From contig NZ_BLPG01000001.1 of assembly GCF_011764445.1 (NCBI RefSeq), positions 7,333,001-7,397,000 on the forward strand: a stretch of DNA of 64,000 bases. The letters are read 5' to 3'. Position 1 is the first letter of the stretch, and every line of letters starts with the position of its first letter. The notes below the pieces were generated by a model. The model was not told the DNA's origin. It worked only from the letters and a program-made list of their open reading frames with translations, and did not search any database. This document shows positions 26,935 through 36,192 of the stretch, one piece after another. The stretch is from Phytohabitans rumicis. GTDB taxonomy: Bacteria; Actinomycetota; Actinomycetes; Mycobacteriales; Micromonosporaceae. Position numbers and translations under genes: made by a program.

Positions 26935-27369
26935 GGTGGACCTCGCAGCAGCGTGCAGCACGCCGGTCCGGGCGCCGCGTCCGGAACGGTCCTCACCGTG
27001 CGGTGCAACGTGGACCCCGCCTCCCACGGCTGCGACATCGACGGCTCCCGCAAATCGGCGGCTGCGACCAGTTACGTCGACATCGCCCACGCCGGCGGCG
27101 TCATCACCCGCTACTGCCATATGGGCCAACGACCCTTCGTCGAGCAAGGCCGGCATATCGTCGTCGGCCATGTCATCGGACTCGTGGGCTCCAGCGGCCA
27201 CTCCTCCGGTCCGCACCTGCACTACGAAGTACACCTCAACCGCGACTCGAGCGCTGCCGGGGCCGTCGACCCCGTCCGGTTCATGCGAGATGTCGGGGCA
27301 CCGCTTGGTAAACCAGTGTCGTGTAGGTTCTCGTTGAACATGTCGCCGTCTCATGGAGATGTCGCCTGA
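26935..27369 (+). pseudogene. M23 metallopeptidase remnant, 3' end occupied by the Tn7-like element
   Basis: GVDLAAACSTPVRA, then (one base off) SGTVLTVRCNVDP, ITRYCHMGQRPFVEQG, GLVGSSGHSSGPHLHYEVHL and AVDPVRFMRDVG are the LytM/M23 core with the HxH motif. The part before GVDLA, including the first zinc His, is missing. The transposon starts at 27322, so the present C-terminus after GAPLGKPVS is transposon-encoded. Removing the element and one TGTCG copy gives GAPLGKPVSR followed by TGA, so the insertion hit the last two codons. Confidence 0.82.
27317..27321. repeat. 5-bp target-site duplication, left copy (TGTCG)
   Basis: TGTCG immediately precedes the left terminal TGTAGG; an identical 5-mer follows the right terminus at 34695-34699. 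Five base pairs is the duplication length of Tn7-family transposition. Confidence 0.88.
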
Positions 27370-27397
27370 GATGTCGCTTGCGACATTTCCGTGAGAA
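27322..27397 (+). repeat. transposon end proximal to tnsA, with TnsB-site-like repeats
   Basis: The terminal TGTAGG is followed by a repeated motif TTCTCA-N6-TGTCGC. Copies: TTCTCGTTGAACATGTCGC at 27329; GTCTCATGGAGATGTCGCC at 27349; and an inverted copy GCGACATTTCCGTGAGAA at 27380-27397. Spacing and orientation equal those of the second end at 38713. They are probably TnsB binding sites. Confidence 0.8.
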
Positions 27398-27450
27398 GTG
27401 GTTCGGCGTGGCGTCGATGGATCTCGATCTGAATCTAGCACTATCCGGGT

Positions 27451-28203
27451 ATGTCCGGCGTTGTGGTCACCCGTTCGCGTGCGCCGATGGTCCGGTATCG
27501 GAGCGCCACTGGTGAGTTCGGCGAGAGCCGACTGGACCGGGTGTCTGCCGAGGTGCTGCTGAGCGGCGTGCCGGTTCGGGAGTTCCGCTGGTTCAAGGGA
27601 CGTCGGTTCTATTCGGGCTGGTACTGGTCAGCTACGACTGGCGGCTTGGTGGCCTATGAGAGCCGCCTGGAGCTGGCCCGCGTCTTGTTAGCGGACTTCG
27701 ACCCGGCGGTGGTGGCGATTGCGGCGCAGCCATTTCAGCTGTCGGGCATGGATGCTGGCCGGAGCCGTTCGCATGTGCCGGATCTGTTGCTGCAGGACAC
27801 GTCCGGCCTGGTGACAGTGGTGGACGTAAAGCCGGAACACCGGCTTGCGCGTCCGGAGGTGCAGGCGGTGTTCCGGTGGACCGAGGAGTTGGTCACGGCC
27901 CATGGCTGGGCCTTCGAGGTCTGGTCGGGGACCGACGCGGTGGTGTTGGAGAACGTGCGCTTCCTGGCTGGCTACCGCCGTCCGGGAACGATCGAGCGGG
28001 GCTTGCTACCGCTGGTGATGGAAGCGTCTGAGCAGGGCGGAACTATCGAGGAGCTGGAGCTCACGCTGCGTTCTCAGGCGCCGGTGTCGGCGGCCCGCCC
28101 GGCCATTTTGCATCTGCTTTGGCGGGGTGATCTGCAAGCCGATCTGACGGTGCCGCTGGCGGCTGGGTCGGCGGTCTGGCCGTGTGGGAGGTCGGTTCGT
28201 TGA
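27451..28203 (+). CDS. tnsA: TnsA-like transposon endonuclease
   Basis: 250 residues. A PD-(D/E)xK nuclease core is visible: Glu in YESRLELARVLL, Asp in SHVPDLLLQD and the VVDVKPEH strand with the catalytic Lys, then a tail that should contact TnsC. TnsA cuts the 5' ends of the element so that it moves by cut-and-paste. TGATG couples its stop to the tnsB start. Confidence 0.9.
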   Translation: MSGVVVTRSRAPMVRYRSATGEFGESRLDRVSAEVLLSGVPVREFRWFKGRRFYSGWYWSATTGGLVAYESRLELARVLLADFDPAVVAIAAQPFQLSGMDAGRSRSHVPDLLLQDTSGLVTVVDVKPEHRLARPEVQAVFRWTEELVTAHGWAFEVWSGTDAVVLENVRFLAGYRRPGTIERGLLPLVMEASEQGGTIEELELTLRSQAPVSAARPAILHLLWRGDLQADLTVPLAAGSAVWPCGRSVR

Positions 28204-30227
28204 TGGATTCGGTGATCAGCATCGGCCCGGGCGCTCATCTGTTGTTCGACGGCGACTTGGTCGAGGTCGTGGAGTTGGAGGGTACGCGGGTCACGCTGCG
28301 CAACCTGCGTACGCAGGGGCACCTGGTGGTCGGCTTGACGCGGCTGGCGGCCCGGGCACGCCGGCCTGCCGGCGATCACGACCGGGAGGCGGCGGGCGTG
28401 ATGCTGGCCGGGCTGACGGTCGAGCAACGCCGCGAGCTGGGCGAACGCGCCGGGCATGTGCGGGAGGTGCTGACCGGGTTTCGCAGCGGCGATCCGAGCC
28501 GTCCGGCACCGGGTGAGCCCGACCCGGCATTCGTGGCCGACGTCGCGTTGAAGGCCCGTTACCGGGCCAAGGCGGCGCAGCTGGGTGTGACGGCCCGGAC
28601 GGTCGAGCGTTGGGTGGCTGCCTACCGGGAGTGGGGCGAGGCGGGTCTGGTCGATCGCCGCGACGGTTCTCCACCTGCGGTTGACGTCCGGTGGGAGGAC
28701 GCGGTCCGGCAGGTGGTGGCCGAGTCGGTGAGCGCGTCGACGCCGACGCGGAGCGCGGTGTTGGCCAGGGCGGCGGCCCGCTTGGAGAAGGAGTACGGCC
28801 CAGGGGTAGTGCCGGTTCCGTCGCGGGCGACGGCTTACCGCCGGTTGGCGGAGTTGGCCAAGGGCACCAATGCGGTGTCCGGTAGTGCGAAGGCGCGCCG
28901 GTCGATCGCTGACCGTCCGAAGGGTGTCTACGGCAGGTTGCGCGCGACGCGGCCGGGTGAGTACGTCGTGTTGGACACCCAGGATCTGGACGTGTTCGCG
29001 ATGGAGCCGGTGACCTGCCGCTGGGTGCGTGCTCAGCTGACCGTGGCCCAGGACCTGTTCACCCGCTGCGTCGTGGGCTTGCGCGTCACCCCGGTCTCGA
29101 CGAAGGCGGTCGACGTCGCCGGGGTCCTCTACGAGACGGTGGCTGGCAGGGAAGCGCCGAGATCGTGGCCGCGCGAGGCGGTCTGGCCCTACCACGGCGT
29201 CCCGACCAATGTGGTCTTCGACGAGCACGGCCCGCCCATGACCGGGCCGGTCTGCGCGCCGGAGACTTTGGTCGTCGATCACGGCAAGGTGTTCTTGTCG
29301 GCGCACGTGATCGCGGTCTGCACCCGGCTGGGGATCTCAATCCAGCCGGCGCAGCCGCACAAGCCGACCGACAAACCCACGGTGGAGCGGTTCTTCCGCA
29401 CCTTGCGGGAGGGGCTGATCCAGCACCTGCCGGCCTACAAAGGACCGGACATCCACTCGCGCGGGGACCGGGTCGAGGACGAGGCGTTCCTGTTCCTCAA
29501 CGAGTTGGAGGACGTGATCCGGGAGTGGACCGCGACCGTCTACCACTGCAGCAAGCACGACGGTCTGACGGTGCCGCAGTGGCCGCAGTTGAAGCTGTCC
29601 CCGGCGGAGATGTTCGCCATCGGGGTCGGCAAGGCCGGCATGTTGCGGATCCCGGCGACACCGGAGCTAGCACTGGATTTCCTGCCGGTGGTGGGACGCA
29701 CAATCCAGCACTACGGGGTCGAGGCGCACGGCCTGCGCTACAACGGCCCGGTGCTGGACGGCTACCGCAACGCCACCAGCCCCTACGGCGGGGCGCTGGC
29801 CGGCAAGTGGCCGATCCGGATCAACCCGGACGACGTGCGACATGCCTGGTTCTGCGATCCGGCCGACAACCGTTGGCACCGCCTGGATTGGGAGCACCAG
29901 CCGCTGCTGGATCTCCCGTTCTCGGCCGAGGCCGCCGCGCACGCCCGCCGGCTGGCGACCTCCACCGGCGAACTGGATGCGGCCAAGACCCTGGCTGGTC
30001 TGCTGGAGCGTTGGGAGGCCGGCCTGGTCACGGACCGGCGGGAGCGGCGCATGGCGGTACGCCTCGCGGCCGAGTACACCGCCCTGCCCGCCGCCGCACC
30101 ACCAGCCGCGGCGCCGCCGACGGCGCCACCGGCCGCGGCTGAGCTGGTGCTTGTCGACGGTGATGACGATGACGAGGGTGAGTTGGAGGATGGGTTCTAC
30201 GACGACGCGTTCGAGGTCCTGGCGTGA
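28203..30227 (+). CDS. tnsB: TnsB-like DDE transposase
   Basis: 674 residues. N-terminal DNA-binding helices (LGVTARTVERWVAAYREWG) are followed by an RNase H-fold integrase core with catalytic Asp in VVLDTQDLDVFA, Asp in LVVDHGKVFLS and Glu in KPTVERFFRTLREG. Then comes a Mu-type beta-barrel region and an Ala/Pro linker with an acidic tail (DGDDDDEGELEDGFYDD), the likely TnsC-binding hook. It binds the repeated end sites and joins 3' ends to the target. It ends in a GTGA overlap with tnsC. Confidence 0.93.
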   Translation: MDSVISIGPGAHLLFDGDLVEVVELEGTRVTLRNLRTQGHLVVGLTRLAARARRPAGDHDREAAGVMLAGLTVEQRRELGERAGHVREVLTGFRSGDPSRPAPGEPDPAFVADVALKARYRAKAAQLGVTARTVERWVAAYREWGEAGLVDRRDGSPPAVDVRWEDAVRQVVAESVSASTPTRSAVLARAAARLEKEYGPGVVPVPSRATAYRRLAELAKGTNAVSGSAKARRSIADRPKGVYGRLRATRPGEYVVLDTQDLDVFAMEPVTCRWVRAQLTVAQDLFTRCVVGLRVTPVSTKAVDVAGVLYETVAGREAPRSWPREAVWPYHGVPTNVVFDEHGPPMTGPVCAPETLVVDHGKVFLSAHVIAVCTRLGISIQPAQPHKPTDKPTVERFFRTLREGLIQHLPAYKGPDIHSRGDRVEDEAFLFLNELEDVIREWTATVYHCSKHDGLTVPQWPQLKLSPAEMFAIGVGKAGMLRIPATPELALDFLPVVGRTIQHYGVEAHGLRYNGPVLDGYRNATSPYGGALAGKWPIRINPDDVRHAWFCDPADNRWHRLDWEHQPLLDLPFSAEAAAHARRLATSTGELDAAKTLAGLLERWEAGLVTDRRERRMAVRLAAEYTALPAAAPPAAAPPTAPPAAAELVLVDGDDDDEGELEDGFYDDAFEVLA

Positions 30228-31318
30228 GTGGCGGTGGGCTCTACACCTTGTCGCGCAAGGAGGGCTGGCGCCGTTGGGCCGACGCCACCGCCCGCGCTCG
30301 GCCGGAGTCGCTGACCGCGCGGCAGATCGGCCGGCTGGGTGCGGACGCCAAGGCTGACTACGACGATGCCCGGCACGACTGGCACGCCAACTTCGGCACC
30401 ATCAAGACCCCGCAGCTGGCCGCGATCCACGACGAGCTCGACCAGATCGTGGCCACCAACCGGCAGGACCCGGACCGAGTCCGCGGCGCCGCGGTCATCG
30501 ACGCCCTACCCGGTTTGGGCAAGACCACGATCGCGAACACGTTCGCCCGGGACTTCGACCGCACCCAGCGGCGCCGGCACGGAGACCTCACCGACGAAGG
30601 CCACGAACGGCTCCCGGTGTTTCGGGTCGGGCTGACCTCACGCACCACCCTGCGCACCCTGAACCGGATGATCTGCGAGTTCTACGGCCATCCCGGCACC
30701 GACCGCGCCAACTCCGCCCAGTTGGCCAGCTTCGCCGTCGACTGTGTGCTGTCCTGCCACACCCGTATCGGGGTCATCGACGACCTGCACTTCATCGACC
30801 CGAACCGCCGGGACGGGATCGAGGTGTCCAACCATCTGAAGTGGCTGTCCAACGAGCTGCCGGTCACGTTTATCTACGCCGGTGTCGGGCTGGCCGAACG
30901 CCGTCTGTTCGCCGAAGGGCTGACCGGCGACAACGCGGTCATGGCCCAGACCGCCCGCCGGTGGACCCGGCTGGAGCTACCTCCGTTCGCGGTCGGCGAC
31001 AACGCCAGCCGCCGGCAGTGGCGCAGCCTGCTCAAGGCCACTGAACGCCAGCTCGTGCTCGCCAAGGTGCACCCGGGCATGCTCACCGACCTGGACGACT
31101 ACCTGTTCGCCCGCTCCAGCGGCCACATCGGATCGTTCATCACCCTCGTCACCCGCGGCTGCTACAAAGCCATCCGCACCGGCACCGAGCAGCTGACCGA
31201 GCCGCTGCTGGACAGCGTCCGCATCGACGAAGCCTCCGAGGCCGCCCGGCACCGGCTGCACGCCGGGCTCACCGCCGCCCGGCGATCTCGCCGCCCGGGC
31301 ACGGCGACCACCTCCTGA
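30224..31318 (+). CDS. tnsC: TnsC-like AAA+ regulator ATPase
   Basis: 364 residues. Walker A is ALPGLGKTT (about 94-102), Walker B RIGVIDDLHFID (about 181-192), and a sensor-like segment TFIYAGVGLAERRL follows. TnsC polymerises on target DNA and links the target selector to TnsAB. GTG start overlaps the tnsB stop. The next gene begins 4 bp after its stop. Confidence 0.92.
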   Translation: MSGGGLYTLSRKEGWRRWADATARARPESLTARQIGRLGADAKADYDDARHDWHANFGTIKTPQLAAIHDELDQIVATNRQDPDRVRGAAVIDALPGLGKTTIANTFARDFDRTQRRRHGDLTDEGHERLPVFRVGLTSRTTLRTLNRMICEFYGHPGTDRANSAQLASFAVDCVLSCHTRIGVIDDLHFIDPNRRDGIEVSNHLKWLSNELPVTFIYAGVGLAERRLFAEGLTGDNAVMAQTARRWTRLELPPFAVGDNASRRQWRSLLKATERQLVLAKVHPGMLTDLDDYLFARSSGHIGSFITLVTRGCYKAIRTGTEQLTEPLLDSVRIDEASEAARHRLHAGLTAARRSRRPGTATTS

Positions 31319-31322
31319 ACCG

Positions 31323-33985
31323 ATGCTCGTGCAGCCGCGCACGCTCCCGCTGCGGGTCCCGCTCGCCGACGGGGAAGCGCTGGACTCATGGCTGGCGCGT
31401 TTGTCCCACCGCAACGGCATCCCGGTGCTTCCCCTATCACGGGCGCTGGGCTTCGGTGACCGGCTACGGGTCTGGCACAACCACGCCCTGACCTGGCGGC
31501 TGCCGGCGCCGCTGCTGCGGCGCATGGAAGCCCAGACCGGGCTACCGACCGGCGCGCTGGACGCGGCGTTGCTGGACCAGTTCGACGTCCTGGGCTGGAA
31601 ACCGACCGCCGGCTCCCGCTACTGCCCGGCCTGCCTCACCGAGACGGGCGGCATCTGGCCGCTGCGCTGGCAGCTGCCCCACACGTTCGCCTGCCTGGCC
31701 CACCGGTGCCTGCTGGCCGTGCTATGCCCAGGCTGCGGACGCACCCCGCGGTCTCGGATCTCTGAACGGTCCGGGCTCGCCCCACCCACCCGCTGCACGC
31801 TGGGCACCTCCCGCCACGGCAACCCTTGCGAGGCTGACCTGCTCACCCACCGGTGGCAGCGGCTACGGGAGGGTGATCCGCGGCTGGCCGCGCAGGCGTG
31901 GGTCGACGAACGTCTGGACCGCATGGACGCCACAGCGGTCACCGACCTGCGGGACCTCGACGCCCTCGCGATCTGGTTCCGGCAGCGCATCTATCCGAGC
32001 GAGCTCAAACATCTCGGCGCGGCGACGGTCGCGGCGATGACCGAGTTCCGCGACGAAAACCACGCCCTCAAGCGCCACCAGCGGACCGCCGGCCTGATCG
32101 CCGCTGCGATGACCTGCCACGCCATCGACGTCATCACCCTCGACGATCACCACCGCGACCGACGGCTGGCCCCGCTGTTACGGGATGTCCATACCCAATA
32201 CCGGCGGTCTGGGCAGACGCCGTCGACGCGTGGGCCGATGATCCTGTCCCACAAGCGGCTGACGAGCCTGTCGGAACCGTTGCAGCGCAAGGTGTTGCGG
32301 TCGATCGACGCGAAGCTTCCGGTCACCGAGCGGTTGCGTTACCGCACCTGCACCCCTCGCCGCGCGCACCGCGGCCTGGCGCCACGACCGCCGCCGAACG
32401 GGCCAGGCACATCCCGCAATACCTTTGGCCGGAATGGATCATCCGGTTCCAGCCCTTGCGAGGCGCGCACACCGACGACCTCGCCATCGACCTGGCCAGG
32501 GCGCTGCTGATCCCCGGCAACCCGGTCCGCAACATCCATGCCACCAGCGAACTGAACCCGTGGCGCAACAACGTCAGCATCTTCCTCAGCGAGATCGCCG
32601 CACACTATCCGGACACGTTGACCGCGCTCTGCAACATCGCCGCATACCTGGACACCCACGGGGCGCCGATCGACTACCGGCGCCGCCGCACCGCCTTCAC
32701 CGACGTCGATCTCACCGAGGCCCAATTCGCACAGATCTGCCTCCGGGCGGACGCCAACCCAGGACGGGGAGCCCGGCTGCTGCACGCCCGCCGGCACCTG
32801 TTCGCCCTTCTCACCGGGGCCGACCTATTCAACCGGCGACACCAGATGGCCTTCGCCAATCCGCATGAACGCGGCCACTACCACCTGTTCCAGCAGCAGA
32901 TGACCAGCACTCTGCGCGCCGAACTGCACCGCCACGCAACGGACCTGCTCGCCGCGGCTGGCATCGACGAGCCGGTGACCTGGAGCCCACCCGGCCAGTG
33001 CGTCGCCGGCCTCAAGCTGCCCGGCCGCGAACCCGACGACATCGACCTGAACGCCCTGCATCAGATGGTCATCGTCGACGGCACCAGCTCGCGGTCGGTG
33101 GCGCGCCGGCTCGGTGTCACCGTCGAACACGTCCGCTATGCCAGCCAACAATTGCACCGGCTACCACCACAGCGCGCACCCAACAGCAAGCCTCGCATCA
33201 GCAAGCTCCGCGCCCGCGCCGAGCAACTGCTTACGCGGGAGTTCTTTCAACGTGAGCACGTCGCGGCCGGCAAGAACCTGGCCACCCTGGCAACCGAGAC
33301 CGGGTTCTCCCGTTGGATGCTGCACGAGCACGCCCGCGCTGCTGGCGTCAAGATCGTGACACGGAAGATCAAGGAACGCGTCAAGGTCACCCGGGCCCTG
33401 CGCGGCGACCGCATCGACCCTCAGTGGCTGCGCGAGCAGGCAGGCACCCTGCACCGCGCCAACACCGACATCGCCGCCGAACTCGGCCTGTCCCACGAAA
33501 CGATCCGCCGCTACCGCCGCGACTACGGCATTCCCAGCCGGCCCACCGGCGGGCACAGCCACGTCGTCAGCAACCTGCGCCACCCCAACCTGCCCCGCGA
33601 CATCCGCCTCGCCGTCGAAGGCCAACGCGGCGGCTGGCAACGCCTACACCGATTCCAGCAGATGATCGCCTACCCCAGCATGAACACCGCAGCCGCAGCG
33701 CTCGGCCTGCACACCCAGAACCTCAACCTGCAAATCCAACGCCTCGAAACCGACATCGGCGGCCAACTCCTACAACGAGCCCCACACCGCTACGCACCCA
33801 TGGTCCCCACCCGTCGCGGACAACGCCTGCTCGACCACCTCAAACAGCCGGCCATCCGTGAACTACTGGACCGCTACGCCGACGCCAACGCCCGCCCCAA
33901 ATGCGGACCATACAAGCGCTCCACCAGCGATAACACGACCAGCAGCGTCAACGATGCGCCGCCATCGGTCGCGGTCAGCAGATGA
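31323..33985 (+). CDS. tniQ: large TniQ/TnsD-like target-selection protein, 1-base shift
   Basis: 887 residues after adding one C at the run 32353-32356 (the two halves then join at RTCTPSPRAPRPG). The N-terminus is TniQ-like (ALDSWLARLSHRNGI) with a zinc-ribbon (RYCPACLTETGG, FACLAHRC, VLCPGCGRT). The C-terminal half has several helix-turn-helix units: SSRSVARRLGVTVEHVRYAS, ATLATETGFSRWMLHEHA, TDIAAELGLSHETIRRYRRD and NTAAAALGLHTQNLNLQIQR. This size and DNA-binding array fit a TnsD-type protein that recognises a fixed attachment site, here probably the M23 gene end. Confidence 0.87.
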
Positions 33986-34005
33986 TCGAGGCGCTCCCGT
34001 CACCT

Positions 34006-34350
34006 CTACGGCTGTTTCAGCCGCAGGAAGAGGGCAACGGAACCCACGATTGCAGCGCCGAGGACGAGGCCCCAGAAGAAGGCGCGTCTTAAGCGAGAGC
34101 CGACCTTCTCCTGCTGACGTCTCAGTTTTTCCCGTGCCGACTGTCGCTCCTGCCGCAGTTGCTCAGCCAGATCCAACGCAAGCTCGTGCCATCTATCGAT
34201 CAGTAACCGCGCGTCAGCGGGGACCTTACCTGGTGGCAGTTTCGCCAGCCTTGATCTGGCCTCATTGATCTTCTGCCACCTCGTTGGACGGGCAGCGTGT
34301 TCCAAGATCCGCTTAGCCTCTTCACCTGGCCCGCCTGCCCGATCCGCCAC
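34006..34350 (-). CDS. cargo: small coiled-coil, tail-anchored membrane protein
   Basis: 114 residues from GTG 34350, with GGAGG 8 bp upstream. The N-terminal part is helical (EEAKRILEHAARPTRWQKIN). A charged coiled coil follows (LAEQLRQERQSAREKLRRQQ), then one C-terminal TM (AFFWGLVLGAAIVGSVALFL). It is the only gene in the transposon beyond the transposition module. Its role is unknown. Confidence 0.6.
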   Translation of the reverse strand: MADRAGGPGEEAKRILEHAARPTRWQKINEARSRLAKLPPGKVPADARLLIDRWHELALDLAEQLRQERQSAREKLRRQQEKVGSRLRRAFFWGLVLGAAIVGSVALFLRLKQP

Positions 34351-34580
34351 CTGCCCACCTCCCAGTCGAACGGTGCTGACGATTCGACACGCAGGCCGCA
34401 CCACGCAACAGCCACCTGTCGGATAGCAGTCAGGTCGCCTAAGAGGCGAAGTGGACCAGCACACGCGCCGCGCTGCGGTAACAGCTGTGCACCCATCCGA
34501 ACGGACCGCTACCGCGCTACGGGTAACGCTGCCGCTAACCGTCACAGCCCACGATCACGGCAGAGGCGCACCCAGCCCAT

Positions 34581-34694
34581 GGTCATCAAGAAAGTGACAG
34601 ATCGGTGAGAACAACCGGCCGACAAACCGCTGAGAAGACGCAGTCAGGCCCAGGTCAGCGGCACACCCAACGACAAGATCAACGAGAACCTACA
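34581..34694 (-). repeat. transposon end distal to tns genes, with TnsB-site-like repeats
   Basis: Terminal TGTAGGTTCTCGTTGATCT reads on the minus strand from 34694. Two more motif copies lie inside (minus strand): CTTCTCAGCGGTTTGTCGG ending near 34621 and GTTCTCACCGATCTGTCAC near 34594-34612. The block 34581-34637 recurs at 41453-41507. Confidence 0.82.
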
Positions 34695-34699
34695 TGTCG
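34695..34699. repeat. 5-bp target-site duplication, right copy (TGTCG)
   Basis: Identical to 27317-27321. Joining the flanks here gives ...GTAAACCAG-TGTCG-CGCTGA, which puts a stop codon back in the M23 frame. Confidence 0.88.
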
Positions 34700-34926
34700 C
34701 GCTGACGCAGCAACGCGTCGGCATCACACTCAAGCCGATGAGTGTGTCGGCGAATCGCGCTGCGGCACCGAGCAGCGTCACGACCCGCTGTTGTGCGCCG
34801 CACGTCCGCCGAGGCACGGTCCGGCTGCGTTGGACGCAGGCAAGGATCAATGCATGCTGTCGATGCGGGCGGAACTGGTCGCCTGTGCGGGTCCTGTTCG
34901 ATGCTGGTGGCGTGGGTAGCCCTCGG

Positions 34927-35346
34927 TCAGCTGGGCAGCGGTGGGGCGGCTGGGCGGGACATCACAAGGATGACCGTGATGATGTTGAGTATCACCAGGG
35001 CCGCCGCGACCATGAACATCGCTGCCGGCTGCCCTTGGACCAGGAAGACCGACGCGGTCATGAGTGCCGAGATGACCCGGGCGGCGGCGACAGCGCGGGC
35101 GCCGATACGACTCTTTCGGCGCCACGTGAGAACGACACCGACGATCGTCGTCAGACCGAGTACGGCGGCGGCAACGAACCCCACCAGGACGAGGAGATCA
35201 ACAGGTTCGATCTGGGACTCCCAGAGGAAGAGCATGGTGGCGAGGGCGGCCGGCGACGGAGGGAGATCCGTGAGGCCCAGCACACCGGCGACTACGAGGC
35301 CCACCTTGTTCCGGTGGGAGAGCTGCGAACCGGTGACTGGGCTCAT
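34927..35346 (-). CDS. four-TM hypothetical membrane protein
   Basis: 139 residues from ATG 35346. Hydrophobic segments: KVGLVVAGVLGLTDL, VDLLVLVGFVAAAVLGLTTIVGVVLTW, VAAARVISALMTASVFLVQG and AAMFMVAAALVILNIITVIL. It is divergent from the response regulator/kinase pair with a 168-bp gap between them, so it may be a target of that system. No family recognised. Confidence 0.6.
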   Translation of the reverse strand: MSPVTGSQLSHRNKVGLVVAGVLGLTDLPPSPAALATMLFLWESQIEPVDLLVLVGFVAAAVLGLTTIVGVVLTWRRKSRIGARAVAAARVISALMTASVFLVQGQPAAMFMVAAALVILNIITVILVMSRPAAPPLPS

Positions 35347-35514
35347 GTCGGCGATCCTTTCTCGGCGGTGCCGGACATTACCGGCTGCGAGCAGCATGCG
35401 TCCGACGCCGATCGGGAGGCATGGGGTGGGATTCCTGGGTGGGCCGGGATTCTGCCCGGCTTTGCGGGATAGTGGGTCGATGCGCGAACGACGGTCAGGG
35501 GCCATGATCGAGAC

Positions 35515-36189
35515 GTGAGAACCCCGCCGATCCGTGTGCTCGTCGCCGACGACCACTTCGTGGTCCGGCGTGGCATCGGCGCGCTGCTGGCCTCGCTGGA
35601 CACCTTCGTCGTGGTGGCTGAGGCGACGACCGGAGTGGAGGCGGTGCGCGAGGCGCAACTGACCGAGCCCGACGTCGTCATCATGGACATCAACATGCCG
35701 GTGATGAACGGGATCGAGTCGACCCGGCAGTTGAGCCGAGTGCTTCCCGATACCGCGGTCCTGGTGCTGACGATGTTCGACGACGATGAGAGCGTGCTGT
35801 CGGCGATGCGGGCTGGCGCGCGGGGGTACCTGCTCAAGGGTGCCCTCCAGGACGAGGTGGTCGCGGCGATCCAGTCCGTGGCGGCCGGGCAGGTGGTCAT
35901 CGGAGCTGGTGTCGCCGGGCGGCTGCTCAGTCACCTCAACGCGCCGCAGCCCGCGGACCCGCCGTTCCCGCAGCTGACCTCCCGCGAACGGGAGGTTCTG
36001 GAGCGCATCGCGCAGGGCCAGAGCAACGGCGCGATCGCCGCTGGCCTCGGCCTGGCACCCAAGACGGTAGGCAACCACGTCTCCGCGATCTTCGCCAAGC
36101 TGCGAGTGGCCAGCCGCGCCGAGGCCATCGTCCGGGCGCGCGAGCGCGGCCTGGGCGGGTCGGGCGACGGCTCGACGGAAGGATCGTGA
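35515..36189 (+). CDS. NarL/FixJ-type response regulator
   Basis: 224 residues from GTG 35515. Receiver domain with RVLVADDHFVVRRG, phospho-acceptor Asp58 in VVIMDINMPVMNG and VLTMFDDDESV. The C-terminal LuxR helix-turn-helix (LTSREREVLERIAQGQSNGAIA, KTVGNHVSAIFAKL) follows. It lies 3 bp upstream of its histidine kinase. Confidence 0.93.
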   Translation: MRTPPIRVLVADDHFVVRRGIGALLASLDTFVVVAEATTGVEAVREAQLTEPDVVIMDINMPVMNGIESTRQLSRVLPDTAVLVLTMFDDDESVLSAMRAGARGYLLKGALQDEVVAAIQSVAAGQVVIGAGVAGRLLSHLNAPQPADPPFPQLTSREREVLERIAQGQSNGAIAAGLGLAPKTVGNHVSAIFAKLRVASRAEAIVRARERGLGGSGDGSTEGS

Positions 36190-36192
36190 CCC

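Larger units (their letters stand above)
27322..34694 (+). mobile_element. complete Tn7-like transposon (TnsA-TnsB-TnsC-TniQ), 7373 bp
   Basis: Both termini read TGTAGGTTCTCGTTGA inward, 16 identical bases with further similarity beyond, and end in TGT/ACA. A 5-bp duplication TGTCG flanks the element. Inside are tnsA, tnsB, tnsC and a large tniQ, all in one direction and overlapping or nearly so, starting 129 bp from the left end. One cargo gene runs the other way near the right end. The tnsA-proximal end faces the M23 gene, matching Tn7, whose right end and tnsA lie next to its target gene. No TnsE and no CRISPR-Cas parts are seen. Except for one base in tniQ it looks intact. Confidence 0.92.

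Noticed and set aside
34585-34640. Repeat shared with 41453-41507 as a simple IS or REP element
   Set aside because: Its inner sites match the transposon-end motif and its position is just inside the exact right terminus, so it is explained as part of the end.
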